Part shown: in pieces, positions 42,459 to 50,352 of the stretch
Layout of the letters: each line of letters opens with the position of its first letter
How positions within the stretch are numbered: position 1 is the stretch's first letter
NCBI RefSeq assembly: GCF_900108065.1
Contig: NZ_FNVQ01000001.1
Location: forward strand, 1-64,000
Direction of reading: 5' to 3'
Length of the DNA: 64,000 nt
Source: Marinobacterium lutimaris
GTDB lineage: Bacteria; Pseudomonadota; Gammaproteobacteria; Pseudomonadales; Balneatricaceae
Notes under the pieces: generated by a model
The model's database searches: none
Seen by the model: only the letters and a program-made list of their open reading frames with translations
Told to the model about the DNA's origin: nothing
Made by a program: the position numbers and the translations under genes

Positions 42459-43304
42459 TTATTCGACATCGAATCTGTCCAACAGGGTCTGGATCACTTC
42501 GTTCCAGCCGGCCGGTCCCGCGGCTTTGCTGTAGATCACTTCGGGGCCTTCAACCTGGGGTGTTCTGCCTGAGGGGTTCGCTATGATGACGGCGATATCA
42601 GCGGCATTGAGCATCGCTTCGTCATTGTGACTGTCGCCCAGGGCGATCACCGTCGGGGTATCGCCGAGCACCGGGCGGTATAGCTGTTTGAGCCGTTCCA
42701 GCGCAGCGCCTTTGTCCGCTTCTGCGCCCAGTACGCTGAGAAAGCGCCCACCTTGAAGTGCGTGCAACCCCTGTTGTCTCAGCAGCTCAATGAACTCCCG
42801 CTTTTTTTCATCGCTGTCTTTCCACAGCAGCGCTTCGCTGTAACGTCGCTGCGACGCGGCAAGCGCCTCCTCCGCAGTCAGGCCGGTGTTGGCGAGGATC
42901 TGTTCGGTGCTCCAGTCGCCAAAGGCTTCGAACTGGAAATCCTTTCGCAGGGGCGCAAGGGTTTTATGCACTTCGTCTATGGGTACGCCCAGAGGCAGTT
43001 CCACAAACCCCTCGTCGTAGCTGGCTTGATCGGCGTGCAGATGAATCTGCTGCTCGGGAATACAGATGGCGGAGCCGTTCTCGATGATAAAGGGATCGCT
43101 ACTGTCGAGTTGGCGGCGCAGAGCAATGAGTTCAGCGCGGGTCTTGCTGGTGTTGGGCACAACGGGAATTGCTGCTGCCCTGCAGCGTTCCAGCGCCGGC
43201 CTGGCGGCCTCAAAACTGTAGGTATGGTGATCGAGAAGGGTGCCGTCGAGATCGGTGACGATCAGCAGCGGGGGAGGGGTGGTTATCTGTATAGTTTCGG
43301 TCAT
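42459..43304 (-). CDS. Glucosyl/mannosyl-3-phosphoglycerate phosphatase (HAD IIB)
   Basis: This 281-residue HAD hydrolase has motif I VTDLDGTLLDHHTYSF (Asp18 and Asp20), SKTRAELIALR and motif IV ALGDSHNDEAML. It belongs to the MpgP/GpgP group that removes phosphate from glucosyl-3-phosphoglycerate. It is the first gene of the operon. No strong Shine-Dalgarno lies before the ATG; a small hairpin CAGCC/GGCTG at 43319-43335 lies in the leader. Its gap to gpgS is 42 bp. Confidence 0.88.
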   Translation of the reverse strand: MTETIQITTPPPLLIVTDLDGTLLDHHTYSFEAARPALERCRAAAIPVVPNTSKTRAELIALRRQLDSSDPFIIENGSAICIPEQQIHLHADQASYDEGFVELPLGVPIDEVHKTLAPLRKDFQFEAFGDWSTEQILANTGLTAEEALAASQRRYSEALLWKDSDEKKREFIELLRQQGLHALQGGRFLSVLGAEADKGAALERLKQLYRPVLGDTPTVIALGDSHNDEAMLNAADIAVIIANPSGRTPQVEGPEVIYSKAAGPAGWNEVIQTLLDRFDVE

Positions 43305-43634
43305 GGGGTTTTCACCGGCAGCCTTTTACAGGCTGGCAGCTGGTCTCCTGACGGTTTGTTGTTCAGAGAGTTAAGCGATCTTTGTGCCAGATGGCACAAA
43401 AATGGCGCTTCCCCCACTGTTTATAACAAGTTCGATGGATAAGTCACACCGGGTACCAAAAACCGCCGGTGCCTCTTTCCGGGGCCGTGAACCTGTCCTG
43501 TCATTCTGGTGCACTGGGATGGTGCGTTTTCTGGGGGCTGCATTCCTGGGCGTTTGCGTATTGGCTGAGTAATTACCCCCTGAGTTTGGTATATTCCCGC
43601 CCTTGGCCAAAGACTTACACCATCAGGGAGCAAC
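43305..43634. promoter_or_regulatory. Divergent promoter of glucosylglycerate operon and hexR
   Basis: This 330-bp non-coding gap holds a 20-bp palindrome (43381-43400), an AT-rich patch TTATAACAAG near 43421-43430, and a weaker CACCGG/CCGGTG dyad around 43448. A HexR-type site (TGTAAT-N-ATTACA) was not found; only TAATTA near 43569 is suggestive. The short ORFs on both strands are noise. Confidence 0.5.
43381..43400. promoter_or_regulatory. 20-bp perfect palindrome
   Basis: TTTGTGCCA-GA-TGGCACAAA is symmetrical over both 9-bp arms. Its position, 77 bp upstream of the phosphatase ATG, fits an operator for the glucosylglycerate operon. The cognate regulator is unknown. Confidence 0.6.
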
Positions 43635-44489
43635 ATGTCGCCTTACAATCTTCTTCAGGAAATAGACGCAGCACTGGAAAGCCTTAACCGTTCGGAACGG
43701 AAGGTGGCCGACGTCATTCTTGCGGATCCTCAGGCGGCGACGCGTGCATCCATTGCGGTGCTGGCTCGGGCGGCGGATGTCAGCGAGCCCACAGTCAACC
43801 GTTTCTGCAAACGCTTCAATACGGCGGGCTTCCCAGATTTTAAGCTGCACCTGGCCCAGTCATTGGCCAGTGGCGTGCCCTATGTCACCCGCAGCGTAGA
43901 GCCGAGTGATACCGCGGAACGTTACACGCCGAAAATTTTCGAGGCGACCATGGCCAGCCTGTCGATCGCCAAGGAGCGTATCGATCCCGCCGATGTGAAT
44001 CTGGCGGTTGATCAGCTGATCCAGGCAAAGCAGATCAATTTCTTCGGCCTCGGTGCCGGTGGCTCCATTGCACTGGATGCTCAGCACAAGTTTTTCCGCT
44101 TCAATATTCCGGTCGTTGCATACGATGATGTGCTGATGCAGCGCATGGTTGCTGCAGCGGCGACCACCGGCGATGTGATTGTGATCTTCTCCAACACCGG
44201 ACGAACCCGCGACCTGGTGGATATCGCCCGCCTGGCGCGAGAGGGCGGCGCTACCGTCATTGGCGTGACGGCGCCAGGATCTCCGCTGGCGGAGCACTGC
44301 AGTGTCGTGCTGGGTGTAGAGGAGCCGGAAGACACCGATAACTATATGCCGATGATTTCACGCATCATCCATCTGGTCGTCGTCGATATTCTCGCCACCG
44401 GCGTAACGATTCGGCGTGGGCCTGATTTCCAGTCTCACCTCAAGCGGATCAAGGAAAGCCTGAAGGAAACCCGCTACCCGCTGGAGTGA
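43635..44489 (+). CDS. hexR: HexR-type RpiR-family transcriptional regulator
   Basis: This 284-residue regulator has an N-terminal RpiR helix-turn-helix (about 30-65, [20 protein letters not shown]) and a SIS sugar-phosphate domain (about 125-255, [18 protein letters not shown] and [15 protein letters not shown]). It matches HexR, which senses 2-keto-3-deoxy-6-phosphogluconate and controls zwf and glycolytic genes. The zwf gene is 22 kb away in this window. A strong AGGGAG precedes the ATG. It may connect glucosylglycerate turnover with central sugar metabolism. Confidence 0.88.
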   Translation: MSPYNLLQEIDAALESLNRSERKVADVILADPQAATRASIAVLARAADVSEPTVNRFCKRFNTAGFPDFKLHLAQSLASGVPYVTRSVEPSDTAERYTPKIFEATMASLSIAKERIDPADVNLAVDQLIQAKQINFFGLGAGGSIALDAQHKFFRFNIPVVAYDDVLMQRMVAAAATTGDVIVIFSNTGRTRDLVDIARLAREGGATVIGVTAPGSPLAEHCSVVLGVEEPEDTDNYMPMISRIIHLVVVDILATGVTIRRGPDFQSHLKRIKESLKETRYPLE

Positions 44490-44584
44490 TTTCCGCACCG
44501 CGACGCCTCCACCTCTGGTATGTTTCAATATCTGCACTGTAAACAGCAGAGCCTTGAATAACTCAAATAACCAGCGGAGGGAGC

Positions 44585-45706
44585 ATGTCATCAGTTATCG
44601 TCAACAGCCACACCACGGCCGATGGCCATCGTGTTATGGAAGTTGTGCTTAATGCGGAGCGTTCGCTGAATGCATTGAGTCAACCGATGATCGAGCAGCT
44701 CTCACCGCGTCTGGCCGAGTGGGCCGATGATGATAGCGTCCGCGCGGTGATACTACGCGGCGCCGGTGAGAAGGCTTTCTGTGCCGGCGGCGATGTGGTT
44801 AGCCTGCATAACCAGATCAAGGATGGCGACCTGGGTGCCCCCAGGCGCTATTTTGAGGCGGAATACCGCCTCGACTACCAGCTGCATATGTTCCCCAAAC
44901 CGATCATCTGCTGGGCCGACGGCATCGTGATGGGCGGTGGTATGGGGCTGATGAACGGATGTAGCCACCGTGTAGTGACCGAACGTTCTCATCTGGCGAT
45001 GCCGGAAGTCACCATCGGCCTGTTTCCCGATGTCGGGGCCAGCTGGTTTCTAAACCGCCTGCCGGGAAGGCTGGGGCTGTTTCTGGCGCTCACCGGAAAC
45101 CCTGTGAATGCGGCCGATGCGCTTTTCCTGGGACTGGCCGACCGTTTTGTCTGTAACGACCGTTACCAGGATCTACTGACACTATTGATAGAGGCCAGCT
45201 GGGACAAACTCAGCGCCGATACCGTTGTCTCAACCGTATTGCGGGGGCTGGAAACCGACTCAGAGGTGCAGATGAACCCGCACTCACCGGTGCAGGATCA
45301 TTTCGACCTGATTCAGGATATTACCGACCAGCCGGATATCCCGGCGCTGGTCGAGGCGCTGTTGGCCGCAGAGACCAATGACAAGTGGATGGAGCGGGCG
45401 CAGGCTTCGGTAGGGCACGGCAGTCCGCTGTCGCTGTTTATTATCGAACGGCAATTGCGCAGTTGCCGTTACCTGTCGCTGCGCGAATGTTTCGCGGCGG
45501 AGCTGAACCTGGCGGTACAGTGCGGCCTGCACCGGGAGTTTCCGGAAGGTGTCCGCGCGCTGCTGGTAGACAAGGATCGCACCCCGGCCTGGACGTTCAC
45601 CTCGGTGGGTGAGGTTGATCCCGAGGCGGTGGAGAAGTTCTTTATGCCACTCTGGGACGAAAATCCGCTGCACGACCTGCCGATGCCAGAGCTGGCGCCG
45701 CTTTAA
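44585..45706 (+). CDS. 3-hydroxyisobutyryl-CoA hydrolase-like enoyl-CoA hydratase family protein
   Basis: This 373-residue crotonase-fold protein has GAGEKAFCAGGDVVSL, MGGGMGLMNGCSHRVVTE and MPEVTIGLFPDVGASWFLNRL. The latter is diagnostic of the HIBCH branch, including the catalytic Glu. It hydrolyses 3-hydroxyisobutyryl-CoA in valine degradation or 3-hydroxypropionyl-CoA. The latter would feed the malonate-semialdehyde/MmsA route encoded at 17-20 kb. GGAGG precedes the ATG. It appears monocistronic. Confidence 0.9.
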   Translation: MSSVIVNSHTTADGHRVMEVVLNAERSLNALSQPMIEQLSPRLAEWADDDSVRAVILRGAGEKAFCAGGDVVSLHNQIKDGDLGAPRRYFEAEYRLDYQLHMFPKPIICWADGIVMGGGMGLMNGCSHRVVTERSHLAMPEVTIGLFPDVGASWFLNRLPGRLGLFLALTGNPVNAADALFLGLADRFVCNDRYQDLLTLLIEASWDKLSADTVVSTVLRGLETDSEVQMNPHSPVQDHFDLIQDITDQPDIPALVEALLAAETNDKWMERAQASVGHGSPLSLFIIERQLRSCRYLSLRECFAAELNLAVQCGLHREFPEGVRALLVDKDRTPAWTFTSVGEVDPEAVEKFFMPLWDENPLHDLPMPELAPL

Positions 45707-45820
45707 AACGCCGAGCTGAAAGAGAATTGAGTGGGTGAGGCGGCACGGTAAGATTTTTGCAGCTAGAGGTAGATAGCGATAGTCTCACTCACTTGATACC
45801 CGCGCGGCTTGGCAGGAGGC

Positions 45821-45928
45821 TGTTCAATGGATAGTCAGATAGATAGTTCAATGAATAGTCAGATAGATAGTTCAATGGACGGTTTGATGGATAGTTTAAT
45901 GGATCGTCCAATAGACAGTTCAATGGAT
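45821..45928 (+). repeat. Nine-copy 12-bp tandem repeat
   Basis: Units of the form AGTTCAATGGAT and AGTCAGATAGAT recur in exact 12-bp register over 108 bp, with some units alternating as a 24-bp dimer. The array ends 11 bp before the start of the small secreted-protein gene. It is therefore in or near its promoter or leader. A minus-strand frame across it yields tetrapeptides such as DPLN/YLSD, which look like a repeat artefact. Confidence 0.85.
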
Positions 45929-45939
45929 CTAACCAGACG

Positions 45940-46269
45940 ATGATGCGGCGCGGCTCTCTGTGGGTTTCCCTGCTGTTCACTCTGCTGCTGGCGCTTTCTC
46001 CTTGGGAGTCGGCCCTGGCGGTTGAGTCCTGCGCACAGCCTGACGGCATGCAGCCGGTCGCGAGCGGCATTCACTGCAGTGACGCCGGCAGTACCTGTCA
46101 CGGCGGCCAGTTATCCAGCTGTTGTCAGGTGCTATGTTTGCTCAAGGCGCGTGCGCTGCAAAGCCTGCTAACGCCGGTCATTCCGCTGTCAGGGCACTGG
46201 CAGTTGGGTTTTCAGGAATCTCCGCTACCCGGCCATAACCGGCCATTGCTTCACCCTCCTGCTGGTTGA
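45940..46269 (+). CDS. Small cysteine-rich secreted protein, unknown
   Basis: This 109-residue protein has a signal peptide (MMRRGSLWVSLLFTLLLALS to about ESALA-VE) and a short mature domain with six Cys and one His (ESCAQ, IHCSDAGSTCHGG, LSSCCQVLCLL). The C-terminal hydrophobic part ends GHNRPLLHPPAG. Cys/His-rich secreted proteins of this size often bind metals, but I cannot name a family. There is no strong Shine-Dalgarno. The downstream gene at 46319 may be a partner. Confidence 0.55.
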   Translation: MMRRGSLWVSLLFTLLLALSPWESALAVESCAQPDGMQPVASGIHCSDAGSTCHGGQLSSCCQVLCLLKARALQSLLTPVIPLSGHWQLGFQESPLPGHNRPLLHPPAG

Positions 46270-46318
46270 ATCTCGTCAGTAACGATGTTCAGCCTTTAAA
46301 AGATCAGGAGATTTTATT

Positions 46319-46660
46319 GTGACCAACCCGACAGAAGCACAGTTAAATACGGAATTTATTCTTAAGCGTCGCCTTAAACTGCAGCAGCCCGCACCGGATC
46401 AGCAGGCGCTAAAAGCCGAGCTTGAAGCGTTGACCGGCATGGCGGCGGTTCAGTGGCAAAATGAACGACAGCTGGAGCTTCGCTACGACGCATCCCAGCT
46501 GCAGGTTGATCAGGTTATCGAGCTGTTCGGTCAGTCGGGTTTAAGCCTGCAGCAGGGGCGGCTGGCACGGCTGCGTCTTAACTGGTATCGCATGACCGAT
46601 CGCAACACCTGGGACTCATCGCGGCATGTTCCGCACTGCTGTAATAAATCGCCCAAATAG
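46319..46660 (+). CDS. Small HMA-like ferredoxin-fold protein, unknown
   Basis: This 113-residue protein starts with GTG, preceded by AGGAG at 8 bp. The central part, VQWQNERQLELRYDASQLQVD and QVIELFGQSGLSLQ, has the beta-alpha-beta pattern of heavy-metal-associated domains, but the CxxC is absent. The C-terminal tail WDSSRHVPHCCNKSPK has a CC pair and two His, which could bind a metal. I do not recognise a characterised homologue. It is followed by a hairpin at 46712. Confidence 0.65.
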   Translation: MTNPTEAQLNTEFILKRRLKLQQPAPDQQALKAELEALTGMAAVQWQNERQLELRYDASQLQVDQVIELFGQSGLSLQQGRLARLRLNWYRMTDRNTWDSSRHVPHCCNKSPK

Positions 46661-46711
46661 AAGCCTGAAGTCCGCGGTATTTTAAATCGGATTGCAAAAC
46701 GCCACATAATT

Positions 46712-46743
46712 GGATGCTCCGTTTCCAGCGGGAGCATCCGCTT
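46712..46743 (+). terminator. Weak terminator-like hairpin
   Basis: GGATGCTCC and GGAGCATCC form a perfect 9-bp stem with a 10-nt loop, then CTTT. It lies 51 bp after the HMA-like gene. Confidence 0.55.
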
Positions 46744-46898
46744 TAAAAGCCGGACTGGATGAAATTACGGCCAGAGTGCACAACCTGTGAGAAGCCGTAA
46801 TAAAAGGCTTCAGTGTTGGCGCACTAGTCGCTACACTAGGATTTCTCTTATCTCAGGCGACACTCCCGTCGCCGTTAGGATTCAACATCTCTTAACAC

Positions 46899-47132
46899 AT
46901 GAAAGAAGACGATATTACTGCCTATCTGCAGCAGTTTTCGCTCGATCAGCTGGAAGAAATTCAGCAGCTGGTAGAGAAGAAAGCAGAAGAAAAGAAACGT
47001 CGCCAATCGGAACGCGTGCGCTCACACAGCAGTTTCCCGCCCTCGCCACCCAAGGACATAGCTGCACTTGCAGAAGCTGCAGACCTGGACATCAGTGGTT
47101 TGATGCGGGATATCGGTCGCCGTAAACGCTGA
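46899..47132 (+). CDS. Small charged coiled-coil-like protein, hypothetical
   Basis: This 77-residue ORF has a helical, Glu/Lys-rich segment SLDQLEEIQQLVEKKAEEKK (14-33) followed by SFPPSPPKDIAALAEAADLD and a basic end GRRKR. The Shine-Dalgarno is poor. Codon use and amphipathic design look real. No family could be assigned. It lies upstream of the nifV promoter and in the same direction but should not be part of the sigma-54 transcript. Confidence 0.45.
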   Translation: MKEDDITAYLQQFSLDQLEEIQQLVEKKAEEKKRRQSERVRSHSSFPPSPPKDIAALAEAADLDISGLMRDIGRRKR

Positions 47133-47213
47133 TTCATGCGTCACCATACTGCTACGCCGCAACGGACAGTCTGATCCGTTGCGCAGCCTTGTATCGCTCA
47201 CCTTTTTTCAGTC

Positions 47214-47229
47214 TGTGCGTTTTGCGACA
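47214..47229. promoter_or_regulatory. NifA-type upstream activator sequence
   Basis: TGT-N10-ACA (TGTGCGTTTTGCGACA) matches the NifA binding consensus exactly and lies about 82 bp upstream of a sigma-54 -24 element. Distance and neighbour (nifV) fit a NifA-activated promoter. Confidence 0.75.
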
Positions 47230-47246
47230 AAACGGTTCGTTTTGTC
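47226..47246. promoter_or_regulatory. Palindrome next to the NifA site
   Basis: GACAAAACG-GTT-CGTTTTGTC is a perfect 9-bp dyad that overlaps the end of the NifA-type site by 4 bp; GACAAAAC is repeated at 47272-47279. It could be the binding site of a further regulator. It could also form an RNA hairpin for upstream transcripts. Confidence 0.5.
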
Positions 47247-47311
47247 TTGTTGTTGGTTTTTCAACCTTAGTGACAAAACCTTAAGTGGCTGAAATATAAG
47301 AAAAAGCTTCG

Positions 47312-47327
47312 TGGAACGAGGTTTGCA
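47312..47327 (+). promoter_or_regulatory. Sigma-54 promoter of the nifV operon
   Basis: TGGAAC-GAGGT-TTGCA matches the -24/-12 consensus TGGCAC-N5-TTGCA with one mismatch and correct GG-to-GC spacing. The predicted start is near 47339, giving a leader of about 30 nt before nifV. Confidence 0.85.
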
Positions 47328-47370
47328 CCTGTCTAACTGACAATCCAGTTGGATTACAGGGGTAAACCAG

Positions 47371-48534
47371 ATGAAGCACGCTAAGCGCAAGGTCGTCATT
47401 AACGACACCACGCTGCGGGATGGAGAACAGACCGCAGGGGTGGCCTTCAATGCGGAGGAGAAAATCCGCATTGCCGCTGCGCTTGCCCACGCCGGTGTAC
47501 CCGAACTGGAGATGGGTATTCCCGCCATGGGGGCGGCAGAGCGTGAGGTGATGCGCGCCATCGCAGCGGAAAACCTCGGCGCCCGGCTGATGGCCTGGTG
47601 TCGGATGTGTGATAACGACCTCTACTCCGCTCTGGGTACCGGGGTCGACCTGGTTGATCTTTCCGTGGCTGCGTCCGATCAGCAGATTGCGCACAAGTTG
47701 CGTCGCGATCGCGCTTGGGTTTTAGAGCAGGTCGACCGCCAGGTGCGTAAGGCGCTGGATCTCGGCTTTGAGGTCTGCCTTGGCTGCGAGGATGCCTCCC
47801 GCGCCGATCTCGATTTTCTGCGCCAGATGATCGCCGTGGCCGAAAAGGCCGGCGCCCGGCGTATCCGCTACGCCGATACCCTCGGTATTCTCGAACCTTT
47901 CACTGTCCTCTCCCAGATGCAGACCCTCAGGGCGCATACCGATCTTGAGATCGAAATGCACGCTCATGATGACCTGGGTCTCGCGACCGCCAATACCCTG
48001 GCCGCCGTCATGGGGGGCGCGACCCACATCAACACCACCGTTAACGGTCTCGGCGAGCGTGCCGGCAATGCTGCGCTTGAAGAGGCTGTGGTGGGGTTGC
48101 ACCAGCTCTACGGTATCAATACTGGCGTCGATATCGCCCAGCTGTCGAGTCTCTCCAGTCTGGTGGAGCTGGCCTCTGGTCGTGCCGTTCACTGCCAGAA
48201 AAGCGTGGTGGGCAGCCATGTTTTCACCCACGAGTCGGGGATTCACACCGACGGTCTACTGAAAGATTTCCGCAATTATCAGGGGCTCGATCCCGTCCTG
48301 CTCGGCCGCTCTCATGAGCTGGTGCTGGGCAAGCACTCGGGAACGAGCGCCGTAATCCACGCCTATGCACTGCTCGGCATCAACCTGGCCCGCGAAGACG
48401 CCAGTGGAGTGTTGGAGCAGATCCGCGATTTTGTTACCCGTACGAAAAAGGCTCCCACTCCCGCGGAGCTGCAACAGCTGCACTTGAATACTCTTAACGC
48501 TGAAGGAGGACTTCACTATGAAGCCGGAAACTGA
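47371..48534 (+). CDS. nifV: Homocitrate synthase
   Basis: This 387-residue enzyme of the DRE-TIM family opens [20 protein letters not shown] and has the metal-binding [14 protein letters not shown] and [14 protein letters not shown]. Those match NifV rather than isopropylmalate synthase, whose C-terminal regulatory domain is missing here. It condenses acetyl-CoA and 2-oxoglutarate to homocitrate, the organic ligand of FeMo-cofactor. ACAGGGG precedes the ATG. It is the first gene after a sigma-54/NifA promoter. Its last 17 bases overlap a 51-codon ORF. Confidence 0.95.
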   Translation: MKHAKRKVVINDTTLRDGEQTAGVAFNAEEKIRIAAALAHAGVPELEMGIPAMGAAEREVMRAIAAENLGARLMAWCRMCDNDLYSALGTGVDLVDLSVAASDQQIAHKLRRDRAWVLEQVDRQVRKALDLGFEVCLGCEDASRADLDFLRQMIAVAEKAGARRIRYADTLGILEPFTVLSQMQTLRAHTDLEIEMHAHDDLGLATANTLAAVMGGATHINTTVNGLGERAGNAALEEAVVGLHQLYGINTGVDIAQLSSLSSLVELASGRAVHCQKSVVGSHVFTHESGIHTDGLLKDFRNYQGLDPVLLGRSHELVLGKHSGTSAVIHAYALLGINLAREDASGVLEQIRDFVTRTKKAPTPAELQQLHLNTLNAEGGLHYEAGN

Positions 48535-48673
48535 ACGCACCGAAGAGAACAAACGTCATCAGGCTGAAGACCAGCATGCGGCGGCGATGAAACGCCACCT
48601 GGTGCTGAGTGGATTTGTCATGGGGCGCTGTGTGCCTGTGGCTCACCCCGTCCATCGCCGTCCCGGCAAGTAA
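48518..48673 (+). CDS. Overlooked 51-residue ORF between nifV and cysE
   Basis: An ATG at 48518 follows a near-perfect Shine-Dalgarno AAGGAGG at 48503-48509 and opens a 51-residue frame that overlaps the nifV end by 17 bp. It stops 10 bp before the cysE start. The N-terminal half is strongly charged ([20 protein letters not shown]) and the rest contains [16 protein letters not shown] with one Cys and two His. I do not recognise it. It may be a real small Nif-associated protein, a coupling leader for cysE, or a remnant with a frameshift. Confidence 0.5.
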   Translation: MKPETERTEENKRHQAEDQHAAAMKRHLVLSGFVMGRCVPVAHPVHRRPGK

Positions 48674-48683
48674 GGGCGCTGCC

Positions 48684-49466
48684 ATGAACGCCGGTCTCAA
48701 CACAGCTCCGATGGTGAAAAAGAGTCTCTTCGCCACCTGGAAAGAGGATGTCGGGTGCGTCTTTCAGCGCGACCCGGCGGCCCGTAACAGGTTTGAGGTG
48801 CTGACCACTTACCCGGGAGTGCATGCCGTGATCATGCACCGGCTGGCGCACCGGCTCTGGTGCGCGAACTGGCGTTACCCGGCGCGGCTGATCGCCTACA
48901 TGGTGCGGTTGCTGACCAACGTGGATATTCATCCCGGAGCCAAGGTGGGTGACCGGCTGTTTATCGACCATGGCGCCTGCGTGGTGATCGGTGAGACGGC
49001 GATTGTCGGCCACGACGTGACGCTTTACCACGGCGTGACACTGGGCGGCACCAGCTGGAACAAGGGGCGGCGTCATCCCACGCTGGGCGACCGGGTGCTG
49101 GTGGGCGCCGGGGCCAAGGTACTGGGGCCGATCACTATTGCCAATGACGCCAGGGTCGGAGCCAACTCCGTGGTGGTTCAGGATGTGCCCGAAGGCAGCA
49201 CCGTGGTGGGGATACCGGGGCGTATCGTCTCGGATCAGCCCGCCAACAGCGGGGAGCACGGCATTAACCTGAATCACCACCTGATTCCCGATCCGGTGGG
49301 CCGGGCGATTGCCTGTCTGCTGGAACGGATCGACAACCTTGAGGCGCGGCTGGAAAGCGAAGGGCGTCTTGAGCCGGACTACCAGGCCAGTTTCTACAGC
49401 AACTGTTCGCCGGCGAGCGACATCTGTGAGAAAGATTGCGCCGGTGGTCAGAAACACTTTTCCTGA
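48684..49466 (+). CDS. cysE: Serine O-acetyltransferase, nif-associated
   Basis: This 260-residue protein has an N-terminal helical part and a left-handed beta-helix, seen as hexapeptide repeats from [20 protein letters not shown] to [41 protein letters not shown] holds the active-site His. It makes O-acetylserine for cysteine, the sulfur source for Fe-S clusters. A dedicated cysE next to nifV is known from Azotobacter and Pseudomonas stutzeri. The C-terminus carries four Cys in [18 protein letters not shown], an unusual tail that might bind metal. I chose the ATG at 48684, with AAGGG upstream. Confidence 0.93.
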   Translation: MNAGLNTAPMVKKSLFATWKEDVGCVFQRDPAARNRFEVLTTYPGVHAVIMHRLAHRLWCANWRYPARLIAYMVRLLTNVDIHPGAKVGDRLFIDHGACVVIGETAIVGHDVTLYHGVTLGGTSWNKGRRHPTLGDRVLVGAGAKVLGPITIANDARVGANSVVVQDVPEGSTVVGIPGRIVSDQPANSGEHGINLNHHLIPDPVGRAIACLLERIDNLEARLESEGRLEPDYQASFYSNCSPASDICEKDCAGGQKHFS

Positions 49467-49477
49467 GGAAGACTGAG

Positions 49478-50002
49478 ATGGACCTGCACGATTTCGACGT
49501 TAACGATCTCTACTTCGAAACTCCGCCCGACGCGAGCGTGCTGGCCCTGATTGAGCAGGCCTCCGAGGCGTACAGCGAGGGTGGAGCGGAACCCTTTCTT
49601 CTCAAGGCCCAGGAGCTGGCGCCGGAAAACCTGATGGTTCAGGTCGCGCTCTATCGCTTCTACTACTACCAGCACCGCTATGCCGACGCGCTGGATACCG
49701 CCGAGTGCGCTATCAACCTTTCAGGACGGCTGTTCGGCTACCGCGGTCACTGGCGTCAGATGACGCTGGAGATCCTCGCCCACGGCATGATGCAGTCATT
49801 CAGCATGGTGCGCTTTTATCTGCTGGCGCTGAAAGGCTCGGGGTACCTGCAGCTGCGCATGGGAGAGGTGGAGTCGGGTATCGAGCGGCTCGAAAAGGTG
49901 CAGGAACTGGACACAGCCGATCGCCTCAACGTAAGGATGCTGCTCGAGGTGGCCTACAACCGCATGGGAATCTACTCACTGTCACAACGCCTGAGCGCGT
50001 AA
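49478..50002 (+). CDS. TPR-like protein in the nif operon, unknown
   Basis: This 174-residue helical protein has two or three tetratricopeptide-like hairpins, for example FLLKAQELAPENLMVQVALY RFYYYQHRYADALDTAECAI and YLQLRMGEVESGIERLEKVQ. GAGG precedes the ATG at 49478. It sits between cysE and nifW in the operon. I do not know a named Nif protein with this sequence. A chaperone- or scaffold-like role for nitrogenase maturation is inferred from the fold and position only. Confidence 0.75.
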   Translation: MDLHDFDVNDLYFETPPDASVLALIEQASEAYSEGGAEPFLLKAQELAPENLMVQVALYRFYYYQHRYADALDTAECAINLSGRLFGYRGHWRQMTLEILAHGMMQSFSMVRFYLLALKGSGYLQLRMGEVESGIERLEKVQELDTADRLNVRMLLEVAYNRMGIYSLSQRLSA

Positions 50003-50014
50003 GGGGGAAGGGTT

Positions 50015-50347
50015 ATGAGCGACTTCGAATTTATTGAAGATCTGGAAGAGCTGAGCTCGGCCGAAGAATTTCTCGAATACTTCGAGATTGAGTTCGATCC
50101 CAAGGTCGTGATGGTCAACCGCCTGCACATCATGCAGCGCTACCACGACTATCTGCAAAAGATGGAAAAGGCCGGCAACCTGCCCGCAGAAGAAGCAGCG
50201 TTGAAGGACGCTTATCAGCAGATGCTTGGCCAGGCATACCAGGATTTTGTCGAGTCTGATGCGATCACTGAAAAGGTGTTCAAGGTATTCCGCATGCATG
50301 AGCCACAGACCACCTTTGTTCCGCTTGATCAGCTGTTGGGGTCCTGA
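50015..50347 (+). CDS. nifW: Nitrogenase-stabilising/protective protein NifW
   Basis: This 110-residue acidic protein has LEELSSAEEFLEYFEIEFDP and VNRLHIMQRYHDYL, which are diagnostic of NifW. It protects or helps mature the MoFe protein, particularly against oxygen. AAGGG precedes the ATG. It is 5 bp from nifZ. Confidence 0.93.
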   Translation: MSDFEFIEDLEELSSAEEFLEYFEIEFDPKVVMVNRLHIMQRYHDYLQKMEKAGNLPAEEAALKDAYQQMLGQAYQDFVESDAITEKVFKVFRMHEPQTTFVPLDQLLGS

Positions 50348-50352
50348 GGCCT

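Noticed and set aside
45733-45766. Second sigma-54 promoter (GGCACG...TTTGCAG)
   Set aside because: The spacing between the GG and GC elements is too long for sigma-54.
45789-46070. Minus-strand ORF with repeated DPLN/YLSD tetrapeptides
   Set aside because: Produced by the 12-bp tandem repeat and overlaps the better supported plus-strand secreted protein.
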